DNA of 64,000 bases, from assembly GCA_034336665.1 (NCBI GenBank), contig JAPFBE010000013.1:19075056-19139055 (forward strand), given 5' to 3'. Under the pieces are notes generated by a model. It saw only the letters and a program-made list of their open reading frames with translations, searched no databases and was not told the DNA's origin. Origin of the DNA: Luscinia megarhynchos. Taxonomy: Eukaryota > Chordata > Aves > Passeriformes > Turdidae. The first letter of the stretch is position 1. The number at the start of each line of letters is the position of its first letter. The position numbers and the translations under genes are program-made. Shown one piece after another: positions 25,267 through 37,406 of the stretch.

Positions 25267-28024
25267 TCAGTTATAGACATTACTTACTGTAATTTGTGAC
25301 TGCCGTGGAAGAGGAGTAGATGATGGTGTGATAGTAATACTGCTGGTGATTTTATTGGTGGGCTTAGTGGGTAGGCCATTAGCTAGTGCTGGAGTTCTGT
25401 TGTCTTGCACTGCATTGCAAGGGCTGACGGGCTTGGAATTGGTGAGAGCTTGGACATAAGGACTTCCTAAATGAATGTGGATTTTGTTATCCTCAGTAGT
25501 TATTACACTTGATCCTGTACTATTAGATCTCTGAAACTGCCATGATGATTGCCTGTCTGGGGATACTCTAAAAATAGCATGCTTGGCTCCCATTTCCAAA
25601 GGCTCCGAGGAGAGTGTTTGTTCCTGAGAACTTGAGCCAGGTAAAGCCAAAGGGGACATTGTTCTTTCAGGAGTTAAAGAACCACACGATTCAGGAGTTT
25701 GAGATCTTGCAAAAGTAGTCATAGTAATAGGAGAAATTACATGCTCTGGAGTCATGTAACCTTCTCCTGGTTTTGATTTTACAGGTGTTAAGGAGGCGTT
25801 TTGAATAAAGGTTATTCTTTGCTTTGGAGTGCCACAGTTGGGTATGACTGCTGTGCTTGTGTAGGAGTGAGGGCTTTCAGTGGTAGGACTGGTTATTTCA
25901 AGGGTTGCTGTATTCTGTCCGTGGTCTGGAGTTACTTTTATGTGAAGGGGTTGGCCAGGTGTGTGGCTTAGGACTAGATCTCCAGTCTGTGGACAGTTTC
26001 CATTTTGCTTTGTGTGTATCTTTCCATTTTGAGGATGGCTGTCTTTCGACCTCATCCAAGGGATCCATAATTTTTTGTTTGCGGCATTTGCTGTGGATGA
26101 GTTGCTTTTGAAAGACACTGTTTGTTCCTCCTCATTATCACTGTCTTCATAGAGCTGCCCATTTGTGATCGCTCGCTCTAAAGGCATGAGGGTTTTGTAA
26201 TCGGGTGGTTCATTGTCTGCTGGATCTGTTTGGATTTCTTTAGAAAAAACCTGCACATCCGGAATTTTCTTTCCATTGAGACCGGGCCTGATGTTCTTGC
26301 TGAAAGGATCTGTACCTCTCCAGTTCTTTTGTGAGGCTCTCCATTTCTCTTGCTAACTCCCTTGTTTTTATTCTCTTGCTGGAGGAGTTTCTTCTGTAGG
26401 ACTGTGTGATCACCTCGCAGGTGACAGATTAGGTCTTCTGTTGCCACGTATTCATGAACTTTCTCTTTCAGTGCATCTACTTCTCTGGAAAGGTGACTCG
26501 ATTTAGCTTCCTCGTCTTTGAGTTTCTTAAAAAGGCGCTCCTGATTGCATTCTGCCTTTTCCGTTAGTTTATATTTCGCCAATTCCATTTTCACAGCCTC
26601 CAACTCATCTGAGAGGAGCTTGGCTCTGTCCCGTTCACTGACGTATTTTCGTTCTAGAGATTCAAATTCATCTTCAGTTTTCATAAGATCATCTTCTACG
26701 GACTTCATTTCATTGAGCTTCTGTTTAAGCCTCTCAACTTCTTGAGTAAGCTCTTTGATTATGTTGTTTTCCTGCTGCAAGGAGGTGCTAGATTTAGTAC
26801 TCTCCTTACGTTTATTTTTAAGAAACTCTTTTTCAACATCTTCCAGGAGACCGAAGTCTTTTACTTAGAATATTCACTTTGGAAACGAGATCGCTTCCTT
26901 TCTCCTCTTCTGCTTTGAGTTTGTTTTTCAGTTCATCTCTTTCTTTTGTAACACTGGACATTTTTTCCTCTGCATCAGATTTTGATTTCAGTGCCTTTTT
27001 ACTTTCCTCCATCAGCTTTTCTGTAACCGACATCACTTTATTTTGTTCCACCTGAAGCTGGGAAGTTGCAGCTTGCAGCTTTTCTTCTGTTTGCTTTATT
27101 TTTTCACCCATAGTTTTTCTTTCATCTACAAGCATCACTGTTAAACTCTTCAGCTTTGTTAAATCTTCTTTAAGCGTAAACTCAGTTTTTTCTAACTTGC
27201 TTTCAATTGCTTCAAGCTCGCCAACTCTAGCTTTTAAACCATCCAGCTCATGGGACAGCTGCTTTGTTAACATTTTTTCTCTTTCTAGGTTGCATTTCAG
27301 GGAGTAACATTCCTGTTTACTCTTGTTGAAAGCATCTTCTAGTTTCTCCAGCTCCATAATTCTTTTATTCAGTTTATCAACTTCGCCTTTAAGGTTCTTG
27401 CTCTGTGATGCTTCTTTTTCTAACTTTCTGTTAAGTTCTCTGCACTGATCTTCCATTTTTATGAGCTCTTCATCTTTTCCTTCCATCTCCAGCAGTCGTT
27501 TTCTTAGTTCTTCTACTTCAGTCATAAGTGCGGTGTTCCCACACTCTCCCTTATTTATCTTGTCCCTTAGGTCTTGCAGCTCTTCTTCCGCTTTTCGTAA
27601 ACATTTGTTGGTCTCTTCCAGCTCATCGATTTGCCGGCTGAGAGTTGTTAATTTCAGCCGGAGCTGGCGATTCTGACTATCTTCATTGGTTAGTTTGGCC
27701 ATCATTGCTTCTTGGTCTTGGGAAATTTTACTGTTCTGGGCCTGAATTTCAGCCTCCAGCCTGCTGGATCTCTGTTTCTCTTCTTGAATTTTTGCTTCTG
27801 CAAAAGTCAGCTTTTCATGTGCTTGTTCTGTAGAAGTGGTTAATTCTTGAATTTTTTTACTTTGTTGATTCAATTGCTCAGTGAGTCTTTGCTGTTCATC
27901 GACCACCATTAAAGCAAAGGATTTCAGTTTAGTCAATTCTTCTTTCAGTTTAGCTATTTTCTTGTTGTTTTCCTTTTCTTTTCTTGCCTGATATACTGTC
28001 TCTTGTTCAAGAAGCTTTTTCAAT
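25267..28024 (-). CDS. FILIP1L: FILIP1L large 3' coding exon, interrupted by three +1 frameshifts
   Basis: This exon encodes about the last 918 residues of filamin-A-interacting protein 1-like (human full length about 1135). It starts after a clean acceptor (CCTCCCACAG) with RLKKLLEQE, and runs through a long coiled coil ([74 protein letters not shown]). It ends in the Ser/Thr/Pro-rich tail with signature stretches [49 protein letters not shown] and [13 protein letters not shown], with TGA at 25269-25267. The paralogue FILIP1 fits the tail clearly less well. The product is a coiled-coil regulator of actin organisation that restrains endothelial migration. Compared with the family, one base is extra at 26846-26847, one at 26359-26361 and one at 26303-26305. 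The first and last segments share a frame, and removing three bases restores full similarity. A donor-like GTAAGT lies at 25287-25282, a possible alternative C-terminus. N-terminal exons lie to the right. Confidence 0.95.
27907..27909 (-). other. Internal start codon for a short FILIP1L isoform
   Basis: The Met of [13 protein letters not shown] matches the start I recall for the shorter human FILIP1L isoform, which lacks roughly the first 240 residues. The context is weak (T at -3, G at +4). It would be the first useful start for a transcript from the candidate internal promoter near 44.1 kb. Confidence 0.45.
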
Positions 28025-28034
28025 CTGTGGGAGG
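28025..28034 (-). other. Splice acceptor of the large FILIP1L exon
   Basis: The minus strand reads ATTTCCTCCCACAG directly before ATTGAAAAAGCTTC. The exon starts at the third base of an Arg codon, so the previous exon must supply two bases. This position agrees with the family's RLKK junction. Confidence 0.85.
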
Positions 28035-31000
28035 AAATAATATTGTATTTTGTAACCATTTTAGTGGGCTTTTAAAAACACTTGAAATATTACAACTTTT
28101 CTGCCAGATGCCCCTGAACATCCACTACAAGCAGATCTCTCCTTGCAGTATCATTTGGAAGTGCCCACTGGCCTTACTTCCTATTCAGACGTTCTTTTGT
28201 AATGAACACTTCAGTATGGTCACTTAGATTTAGCAACTTCAGTCATTGTGCATCTTTAATTATATTTTCAACTTCTGACAGCATCAGTGCAACAAAACTA
28301 TGTTGTTATTCTGCATATAATTTACAGCATCATAAGCATCCTAGTTTTGTTACTTATAAACAATCCTGATATTTTACAATCAAACCTTAAGGACATTTGA
28401 GTATGTGAAGGAAATGTAGCCACAATGGGCAGTTAGTCAGGCTGCCTAATGTGCATCCCTAAGCAGCACACCAGAGCAAAATTAGGTAAGTCTGTCCTTA
28501 GTGAAAGTGCAGGCCTTATGACTTCGTATGAAACACACACACAGACACACAAATGCAGTCAGCTAAACAGGTATTCAGTTGTGCCTTTTGAACTTAACAA
28601 AGCCCAAATGTCCTTGATGTGTGTTAGGTCTGGATTTGTAGATATGCCTCAGTGCAGCCCTGCTTTTACATGATTCTTGAAGGTTTTCATGATGATTTTC
28701 CAAAATAAGTTTTACAAGTTTATGTTAATACTCAGTCTTTATTGGGATGCAACATACTTAATTAGCAAGAGACTTGGGATAAGATTGTGCATTTATTTAT
28801 GTGAGATCCTAAGAAACCTCCAAATACCTGAACTTCTTAGGTTCTTTTGTATACTTTTCTTTGTAGAAAGATGCTTTTGGAGTTTGTCTAAAGTATGATT
28901 AGGTTTGGCCAGCACATATGCCTTCTTTCAATTACATTTTTCCTACAGCCAAGATAAATATATTCTGGTATTAAACAAAAATCTGAAAAGCCTAGGATGA
29001 AGTAATAAAGAATTAGAATTTGTGTGTTGTTCATAAGAATGATGCAGACTCAGTTGTGTAGATCATGTGAAGGAAATGACTTGGTTATCAAGACTGTACT
29101 TGTACAAAATGACTGTTTAAGTTGCCATTAAACCTTTTTGTTTTTCCCCTCTGAAATATGATGATAGTTGTCTATAAGTTGTTGCTGAAACATAGTATTC
29201 CTGTTCCACATTTGTCTGTGGTCACTGTTGTGATGTCTGTGTCCAAGTGATTTGTCTTTACAGCTTTCCACTGACACGTTCCTGTTGCAGCCTCCCTTTT
29301 AGTTCAGGAAGAGCTCAGATAAGGGCCTCCTTTGCACAGCTCTTTAATTAGCTGTTGACTGACTGAAGGCACATATTCCTGGGCAATAGGCTGCCTGAGC
29401 AGCATCTCCTTTGGAAACAATGTGCTTTTCCTGCAGAGAGAGAGAGGAAGTCCTTGCCGTTGTACAACTGTCCACCAGACTTGTCTGATTTAATGGTGAT
29501 GTTGTATAGAGACACATGACAATAAAATTTCTTATAACATTTTCATAGTCCCTACTGTTTCTGTTTTAGTGCCTAAGTTGCACTATGTTGAATGTAATTA
29601 AATGCTTTATATGAAAAATGAAAAGAATGGGAAATAGCTGTAAACATCAATGACTTGAAGCAGTCACAAATTCTGTACAACAGTCAATTAACATAATGGG
29701 GGAAGCAGATATGAAAATGTAGAAATGGAGAGATTTGTGAAATGAGTTTGAAGGAATGCTGCTGGTTGACAGAACAAATAAATGGGGGGAGGACTGCACC
29801 ATCTCAAAGACAGCTTTTTACTGTGTTCAGTACATAAACTTTTGTCCCCTTTCCCTGCTACTTTCAGTTCTAATTCTTTTTAGTGTAAAAATCTTTTTTC
29901 CCTCCCCACCCTTGTCTCTGAATGCTTTAGTAGTGAAGTTCAATTGATGATTTACCGTTGCCATAGCTATAAAACCATAACAGAAGCACAACTAACAATT
30001 TCATTTGGAATGAACTCAGGTTTTATGTGTGTATGAAGTTAAGACATATTCATATGGTTACTTACCAGCATTTGATTTATTTTAGCTTGCTTCACTGTAA
30101 TTTAATTTTTAAGGCAGATTTAGCTGCGGTCATTAATACCTTAGGTAATCAGTGTTTTATCCAACACTTCCATATTAACTAGTTGGTATCTCTCTGGCCA
30201 AGTGAAACTAATGATCCAGCAAGTCATGCCTCTTAAATTGCATTGGAAAGAAACTCTTAAGCCAAATAGTAACAAGCAATTGTAATTTTCATAGAGATGC
30301 TGTATAATTTTTTTATGATTCAAATAAGATAATTGTGCATAAATAATAAATAAAATAAGTTGACAATCAAGTCAAGTCTGATCAGGTCTGTGTTGTGTGG
30401 GCTATTTGAACAAAAGTTTCTATATTACTGGTACCTGGACTGTTGTGTAATGATTTTCAAGAGAGTCTGTTTCTTTGGTCATGCCAAAAGACTTTCTGTA
30501 CTTAAAAATGATTCCTTCATTCAAAAGATAAAATGCAGTTTTAAGATTCAAACAGACTCACAAGCAAGTATTTGTAATGACTTAGATTTATTTAGTTTTT
30601 TAAAAGTGCTTCTATAAAATCACTTGATTGAAGTTAAGTGCATAGCCCAGCAACAGATAGTTAAAGGATTTTAATGTGTTTCCAGAAAGAAATAAGGTAT
30701 ATATTAGTATGATATATTTTTCTATACTGTGTCATTAAGTTTTTGCACTTGCTTAGTCATATATTCCTATATAGAAAATACCCTCAGCACTGCTGAGTAG
30801 ATAGTGATTTCTTGGATAAAGATTGATATTGCAAGAAGTCAGCTGGGAGTCTGTTAATATTTGCAAAGAATTTTCCTTGGCTGCTGGGTTCCTGTTTCAT
30901 GGTTCAGTAGGTCACAGTGACTGTCTGCATACATGCACTTAGGAACGGAAGAGGATCCTAAAATGTTTGAGGGGTTGGTGTTATTTATTTGTTTGCTTAT

Positions 31001-34000
31001 GTTCTTAAATTAATTGCTTAATTTGGTCAAGGTGTTTTTGGTAACATGTTCTGTGGGTCATTGCTTGTTTATGTATATTACCTGAATTAAGAAGTCTCGT
31101 GCTTGAAGAAGTGCTTTAACTGATAATAGCACTTAGTGACTTTGGTGACAGGGTAAAAGTACTTTGTATTAACTTCATCCAAAATACTGTCTTCCTGAAG
31201 AACAGTATCCAGAGTATCTGAGAGAGCAATTTTACTGAAAATATGCAAAGGTCAAAAAAGTTTGCTTGAATAAATAATATTTTTTTAAAAAGAACAGGCA
31301 CTCCCCTATCCAGTAAAATATTTTTATCATTTTCTTTGCCAGCTAAATTTAATGATCATGTAATTTTGTATTAGGCCAAGGTAGGTATGTCATTTAGACA
31401 AAGCTTTTACACAACTCTAAGCAGTTGACTTCACAGGACTACAACAACTCCTTCTGAACTGAGGCCAGCAAAAACAGACATTGAAAATTGTATTTATGAA
31501 CACGACTGATAGGTAGTTAGAGAGTCAGGGCAGTGTCTTATTACTTCAGAGCTTCTGTTATAAATTATTGCTTTATTGTGGCTTAATATTGTACTTATTT
31601 GCAATACCAGTTAACTGCTCCTTTATTTCCTGGAAGAAATTGTATTTGTCAGCTGTCCTCAGTTCATTTTAGTTGTTTCCCTCAGTATGCAGGCTGCAGC
31701 TTCTTGGTGCTAATGCCATGCACTCTGTTGTGTTGTCTTGTTTTTCCTTATTTTTTCTAAGTGAATATAGCTTCAGCTACACTACATTTTATTTGGCAAC
31801 ATAATGACTGTATTTTCTACAAGATTTGGAGACTCCCATTACAGTTCATTGTCCTGGTGTCATGTCATAACATTTTGCCTTTAAGAGGGACTTTCCATTT
31901 TCCTGAGGTGACCGGCATTACATGGAGATTGTTTAATTTATTTTTTTACAGAATTCTAAGGGGGAAGACTTTTCCTTTGAGTTTCACAGAAACCAAAGAA
32001 AGTATGGAAGCTGAGATCGCAACACTCTTGGTTTTTAAATTTTTTAAGTTTGTTCTGAAATGAATCATTATTCTTTGAATAATAAGAATGAAAATTCATA
32101 TTTTTTTGTTTGTTTGTTTAAGCAATGTTGTAGTGGTAACTTCAGAAAAGGCTGTCTTCTAAGGCTGCAAGTGAAATAGATAATGGTTTGTAAAGCTCAC
32201 TGAAGTGTTGTGGAGTTCTTAATGTACATATTGTCAAATATCTGTATCAGACAATTCTACAGAAATGATATTGATTTTTAATTTCTGTGATTATTTTTTT
32301 TAAAATCATAATAATCCATATTTTTAACTAGGTCATGCTTTTCACCCTTCCTCAGATGAAAGGTGTGGTTTACAAGAGGTTCTACAGGTTATTTCACGAT
32401 GGAGACTTCTAAAGTTTTTGGACATATGCTTGAATTTCCCCTGGTAAAAAGCAAATAAAAGGTTTAAGCTAAAAGCTTTTGAATGTGGGTGAAGTAATGC
32501 CTCTTCTTTTGAGGCACTCTTCCCAGTTAGCAATAAGACATGGTCTGGCCCTTAATAAGAGAAGAAACATGCTTCATCATTTCTGGTAAATCTTACAAGT
32601 TGTTGTAATTTTTTTACACCAGCACAGTTACATATTTATTTTTGTAAGAAAGCCAGTCTGTGCCTTCTACAGTTCATTGAAACAAAATTTGTGTTTGTTA
32701 AAGTGTTTCTGGTTTTGGGGTGGCTATGCATTTTTTAAATCTCTTATTTTCCTTTGCCTACAGTTCTGTTTATTGATGTGCAGTTTCTATGAAGACATAT
32801 GTTACAGCTTTTTTTATGGCTCTCTATTATCTTTATTAATGCTTCTTTTTTTCCCTGTCATAAAGAAAGTCAAAAGCCTTTGAAATTACAGCAGCAACAA
32901 CATACCATAGCTGTTGTGTAATCTGCTGGCTTCATCTGAATCAGTCAGCACTTCCCAACAGAATGTGAATACTTATTTTTAAATTTGTTTTCCATTACAT
33001 TAATTTACGTCTGTAAATTGCAAAGAATTTGTTTATGCTCGGATGCAAACCTCCACAAAGTGTGTCTCAACTGCAAGAGACTGTGTAAGGCAAATTTCCC
33101 AATAAGGAATTTTATTTTATAAAATGAGAACTTTTAATGACGGAGGTGTGAGTACTATCACAAAGTAATTATCGTTTTATCTGGTGCTTAAAATGCTGAC
33201 TTGCTTTACAAGTCTTAATAAAAGTCATAGAAGAGGAATGGTATTGCCAGTTCTAGGTTAACGGGCAAAATTTTGCATGGATAACCAGATGTATTTAGCT
33301 GTGGTGCTGAGTAAACATGTGTAGATAATACATGCTTTTAAAAATTAATTCTTCAGGAACACTGAATGCTGTTTATGACCGTGATTTCACAACTACTAAG
33401 CTGCTGAATATTCTTACTGGTGATATAGGGATATTTGCACTCATAAACGCTATGAAATCTTGGGTAAATTTGGTGACAGAAAATGGTCTTTTAACAAATT
33501 CATATTAGTTAATTTAAGATTTAAGACCAGATTAACTTCCAGTTCAAGTAATTTTAATTCATCACTAAAATTCAGTTTTGTTTTATAATGAAATCTCAGT
33601 TTAAGAAAAAAGTTTTCTATCTTGAAAGTCACCTATCAAAACATCAGTCTTGTGTAAAAAGCATTAATGCTTTCTGTGGCAATAAGGACTTGAATGTTAG
33701 TGTGATAATTACTAATTCTGATGTTCATTTCTAATCTTCTAATGGCAGCCATCTACAGTGTTTGAGATTATGACAGGGAGATGGGAGTGGGATTTTTAGG
33801 TGGGAATGAAGAAAATGCTGTCCTATTAAATTGTTGGCAGGTTTTTGGTTTGGTTTGTTTTTTGATTTGACTGCTTATCCTGAAAACATTTTAGATGAAC
33901 ACTAACCTGAGAAGACCACAATATTAATGAGCTTTACTTGAAGTCAGCCTTAAAAATTCTGGGTCCCAGCATTCAGCTTATTAGAAAACATGGCACAATT

Positions 34001-37000
34001 AATTGTGAGCTGGACTTTTTAAGATGCACTCTTCTTTCTTCTTTCTTCTTTCCTCTTTCTAGATTTAACAGCTATTTCAGGTATTCTTTGAAGTCATTAT
34101 CTATTACTGTTGGCATTTCAATGCCATATGACTGTGCACACAGCATGACTTAATCGTCTTCTGTTCTGAATCTAAATACCTCAATAAGCTAAAAGCTCAC
34201 AGGAACAGCACTTAGGTTTTGTTAGTAATTCGGGATTTTTTTTTGTATTACCATAGTGCATATTTGCCACCTTCCCCTTCTTCCCCCATCTCTCTCAATG
34301 TCTCCCACCATACTGCCTATAAAGTCAGAAATAAAGCCAGTAATTTCAGATGCAACACCAGAATTTGGAACTCTTCAAATTTACGTCAGCCAGCAAATTA
34401 TAGTTTTGCAGATGGAAAGCTTTCTGAAGGAAATGGAAAGATGAACCACAAGAGATGTGGTGTAGGGGTCAAAGCAACAGGAATGAGGCAGAACTTTTCA
34501 GTTACTGATCCAGGTCCTGCTTCTGTCTTGTCTTCACCTTTAACAAGTGAAATGTTGTGCCTGATCCTCAGACTCATTAAAATGGAAAACCAGTGCTAAC
34601 TTCTGTAACAGATTTTGAGAATTATTATTAATCCAAATAGGTTTTAAGTGCAGTAATTACACAAAATAAACCAAGACAACTACTGTTGTTTATAATTTGT
34701 GATTTTTAAACAACAGTGTCATCAAAATGATTGCATTTGATATTTGATGTTACATGCTAACAAGTAAAATTGATAGGAGAAATTGTGTGTCTTTATGAAC
34801 CTGAGTTTTAAGTGTATACTTTAAGCGTTATTCCTGATAGAATGTTATTGCTTGACCACAATTACTGAGCTGGTTTTAAAATCACTAGTGTGATAATACT
34901 GCAGAGATAAACAGGTCAGGGCTTAATCCACCCCTTACCTGTGGGCAGGTGAATGGGTTTGCATTTTCTATTATTCAGTGTCAGTACTAGGAATCTGTAA
35001 CGTTGCAGCCTCCTGCTAGGATTTGCCAAGTGAAAACTGTTACAGGAGTTAGCTCCTGAAAACTGTCCTGTGGAGCCCTGCCTGTCTTCACCCCCACTCC
35101 CCATGGAAAGATTAGACACAAACAAGGGAGTGCAGCTTGCCCAAGCTGTGGATAGTTCTGGCGAGGCTGCTACTAGACATGATGAGCCATGTATGTTTGG
35201 TTTGTGTAAGGCAAATACTACTCTGCTATCACTGCTATTCTCTGTTTACTGTTGATGGAAGGGTAAAATTTGGCAGTGTGAGTTTTTGTCTTGGCTATTT
35301 GCTCTGCATCCTTCAGTTGACTGAGGAGTTTTAGAAGTTCTGATTCTCTAAATGAGTCAGTTGCTACAGCTTGGTGCAAGTTTGTAATCCTTAAGTCACA
35401 TTTTTACACTTCAATTTAATGATACTCTTTTATATTAAGAGAACAGTCTGAGTTTTCTTTAAGCAATTTCTATAGATAAATCCTGTGAATTTATTTTTTA
35501 TCCTGTATGTAACATCATAGTGTGTAGGTTCAAGGTGGACCTCTTTTATGGAATGTTTTGGGGGGGGCACAGGTGGGAAAATAGGTGCTGTTCTGGTATA
35601 TATGCAACTGAGGCAGTGCTGGTGCTGCTGTCTTGACCAGAATTTGGCATAATTGTGCAAGGATCTAATTTATACAAACTTTCTTAATTTCAATTGGTTA
35701 ATATTTTTGGTATGACAGAAAATGGCTCTCAGCCACATCATGTTACTCAGAGGAGACCAGTTAGTTGTAAATGTCATTTTCCCATAACATTTACAGGAAC
35801 TGGATGTTCTCTAAAACAATTTTAACGCACATTTTATATAAAAATAAATTTCTAGGGCTGCATTTTCATCCATGGGCAGAGTAGGCACTGTGCCTATCTT
35901 TTATGGCCTTATCATCAGTCATCAGCAGTGGGAAAATTTAGAACTTTCCATACTGCCATGCTCACTTATTGTTTTGGAACTGAAGGCATCCTACTCATGC
36001 TGCCAGCCCTGCATAAGCTGCTCAGTGGCCACTTGCTTCTAGACAGGTGGAACTTGTCTGCCAACTTTATTATGCACTCTTCATGCTCAGTGTACAAGAA
36101 TTTATGTACTAAAATTGTGATTTAAACGATGTAGCTTTAACATGGTAAGTTAAATAAAGATACTTTAGTATTGAATGGCACTATTAGGGAAGACTGAGAG
36201 TTTGCCATTATTTGTAGGAATGAGGCAGTTGTAAACAATTAGATAAACATTCCTCAGAAATTATAGAGGTGGTGTCACTGCTTTGTGGGAAGATTTGAAT
36301 TCCATTACTTCTTGAGAGTTCTGTTCATGCCCATAAATCTTTATTATATACATACATCCTCAGACAAAAGTAAGTAAGCCTTTTTCTCTGATATGCTTAT
36401 CTCCTGAAGAAGCTCTGTGTGTTTAATAAACTCTGAGTGCTTGAAATTGGGCTCAGGTGGCACCCCATTTCTTCTTTTTTGTCAGAAAGCTTCAATCTTA
36501 ATTGTTACTGCAAACTTAGCTTGCAGTATTTAAATTTTCCTTGATGCTAAGTTGCATGAAGCAGTGTAGTTGGGGCTTTTATCAGGTTTGCTAATACATT
36601 TGCAACTTTTTCTGGTAACCAAGACTGCAAATAATAGTGTTAACAGCAATAGTGTTATAATCAAACAGAAGTTTCATTTTGAAGCTAAATATGCATCTTT
36701 TCCCATAGACTCGATAACGTGAGAGTGTCCACTTTCTCTAAGTGCTTCATGTTGGAGGCACAGGTGAGAGATGGTAGCAATGCATTGTGGCAGGGGCAAC
36801 TAGCTAAACTTCAAAGCTGCAAGTGATGAAGAATCCTGCTAGTTTCCTGGTTTGCACTCTGTGACCTTTGGAAATGGTATTGGAACTTTTTCTTATGCAT
36901 TAGAAACTGGTTCTAGGTACTGAACCTCTGGCAACCTGGCAGATAATTCATTTTCTTGCTCTCTGTTGTAAACCTGCTGAATGTTAGGAAGTTGTATTTT

Positions 37001-37226
37001 CTTTTCTGCCAGTAGGCCTCTGACAACATAGACCTGGGAGCACTGGTGAATTATCTAAAGGTGCAATGTCAATGCATGTTTTGTCTGAAACATGTTAGTC
37101 CTGAACAAAGGTTCAACATTTAAGTTTACATAGCTTCTCCAAACTGTTGCTCTTCAAAGAGGACTAACCCATTGTTTTAGACTACAGGATAAGAAGCTAC
37201 ATTGGAGACCTAAAGATAATAGTTTG
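28035..37226 (-). other. FILIP1L intron (also CMSS1 intron on the + strand)
   Basis: None of the upstream FILIP1L coding exons could be recognised here on the minus strand, and no CMSS1 exon on the plus strand. There is a short CA-rich stretch near 28530-28550 and a pyrimidine tract at 34029-34061. The remaining open frames are short and unrelated to known families. The strong T bias on the + strand continues, in line with transcription of CMSS1 more than FILIP1L in the germ line. Confidence 0.6.
34029..34061. repeat. CTTT-type polypyrimidine tract
   Basis: A near-perfect C/T run of CTTT and CTTCTTT words ends in TTTCTAG. It resembles a splice acceptor on the + strand, but no supported exon follows. 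Confidence 0.65.
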
Positions 37227-37406
37227 AGAATTTTGTTAAGGATTATAGTTCTAAACGAGGTTTACTTCACAGATTTAATTCACAGTTCAATAGCAAATGA
37301 TAGTTAAAGCTATCTTAGAATTTTGTTAAGGATTATAGTTCTAAACGAGGTTTACTTCACAGATTTAATTCACAGTTCAATAGCAAATGATAGTTAAAGT
37401 ATCTTA
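37227..37406. repeat. Two-copy 90-bp tandem duplication
   Basis: Copy 1 (37227-37316) and copy 2 (from 37317) are identical over the first 83 bases. They then differ by a single missing C at 37400, after which the match resumes for a few bases. Near-identity implies a very recent event. The unit is non-coding and contains AGGATTATAGTTCTAAACG. Confidence 0.95.

Noticed and set aside
25267..28059. Three separate coil-rich genes on the minus strand
   Set aside because: The three frames are consecutive parts of one FILIP1L exon. Family similarity runs on across the boundaries once the extra bases are noted, and the apparent starts inside are not ATG codons or, at 28059, lie in the intron.
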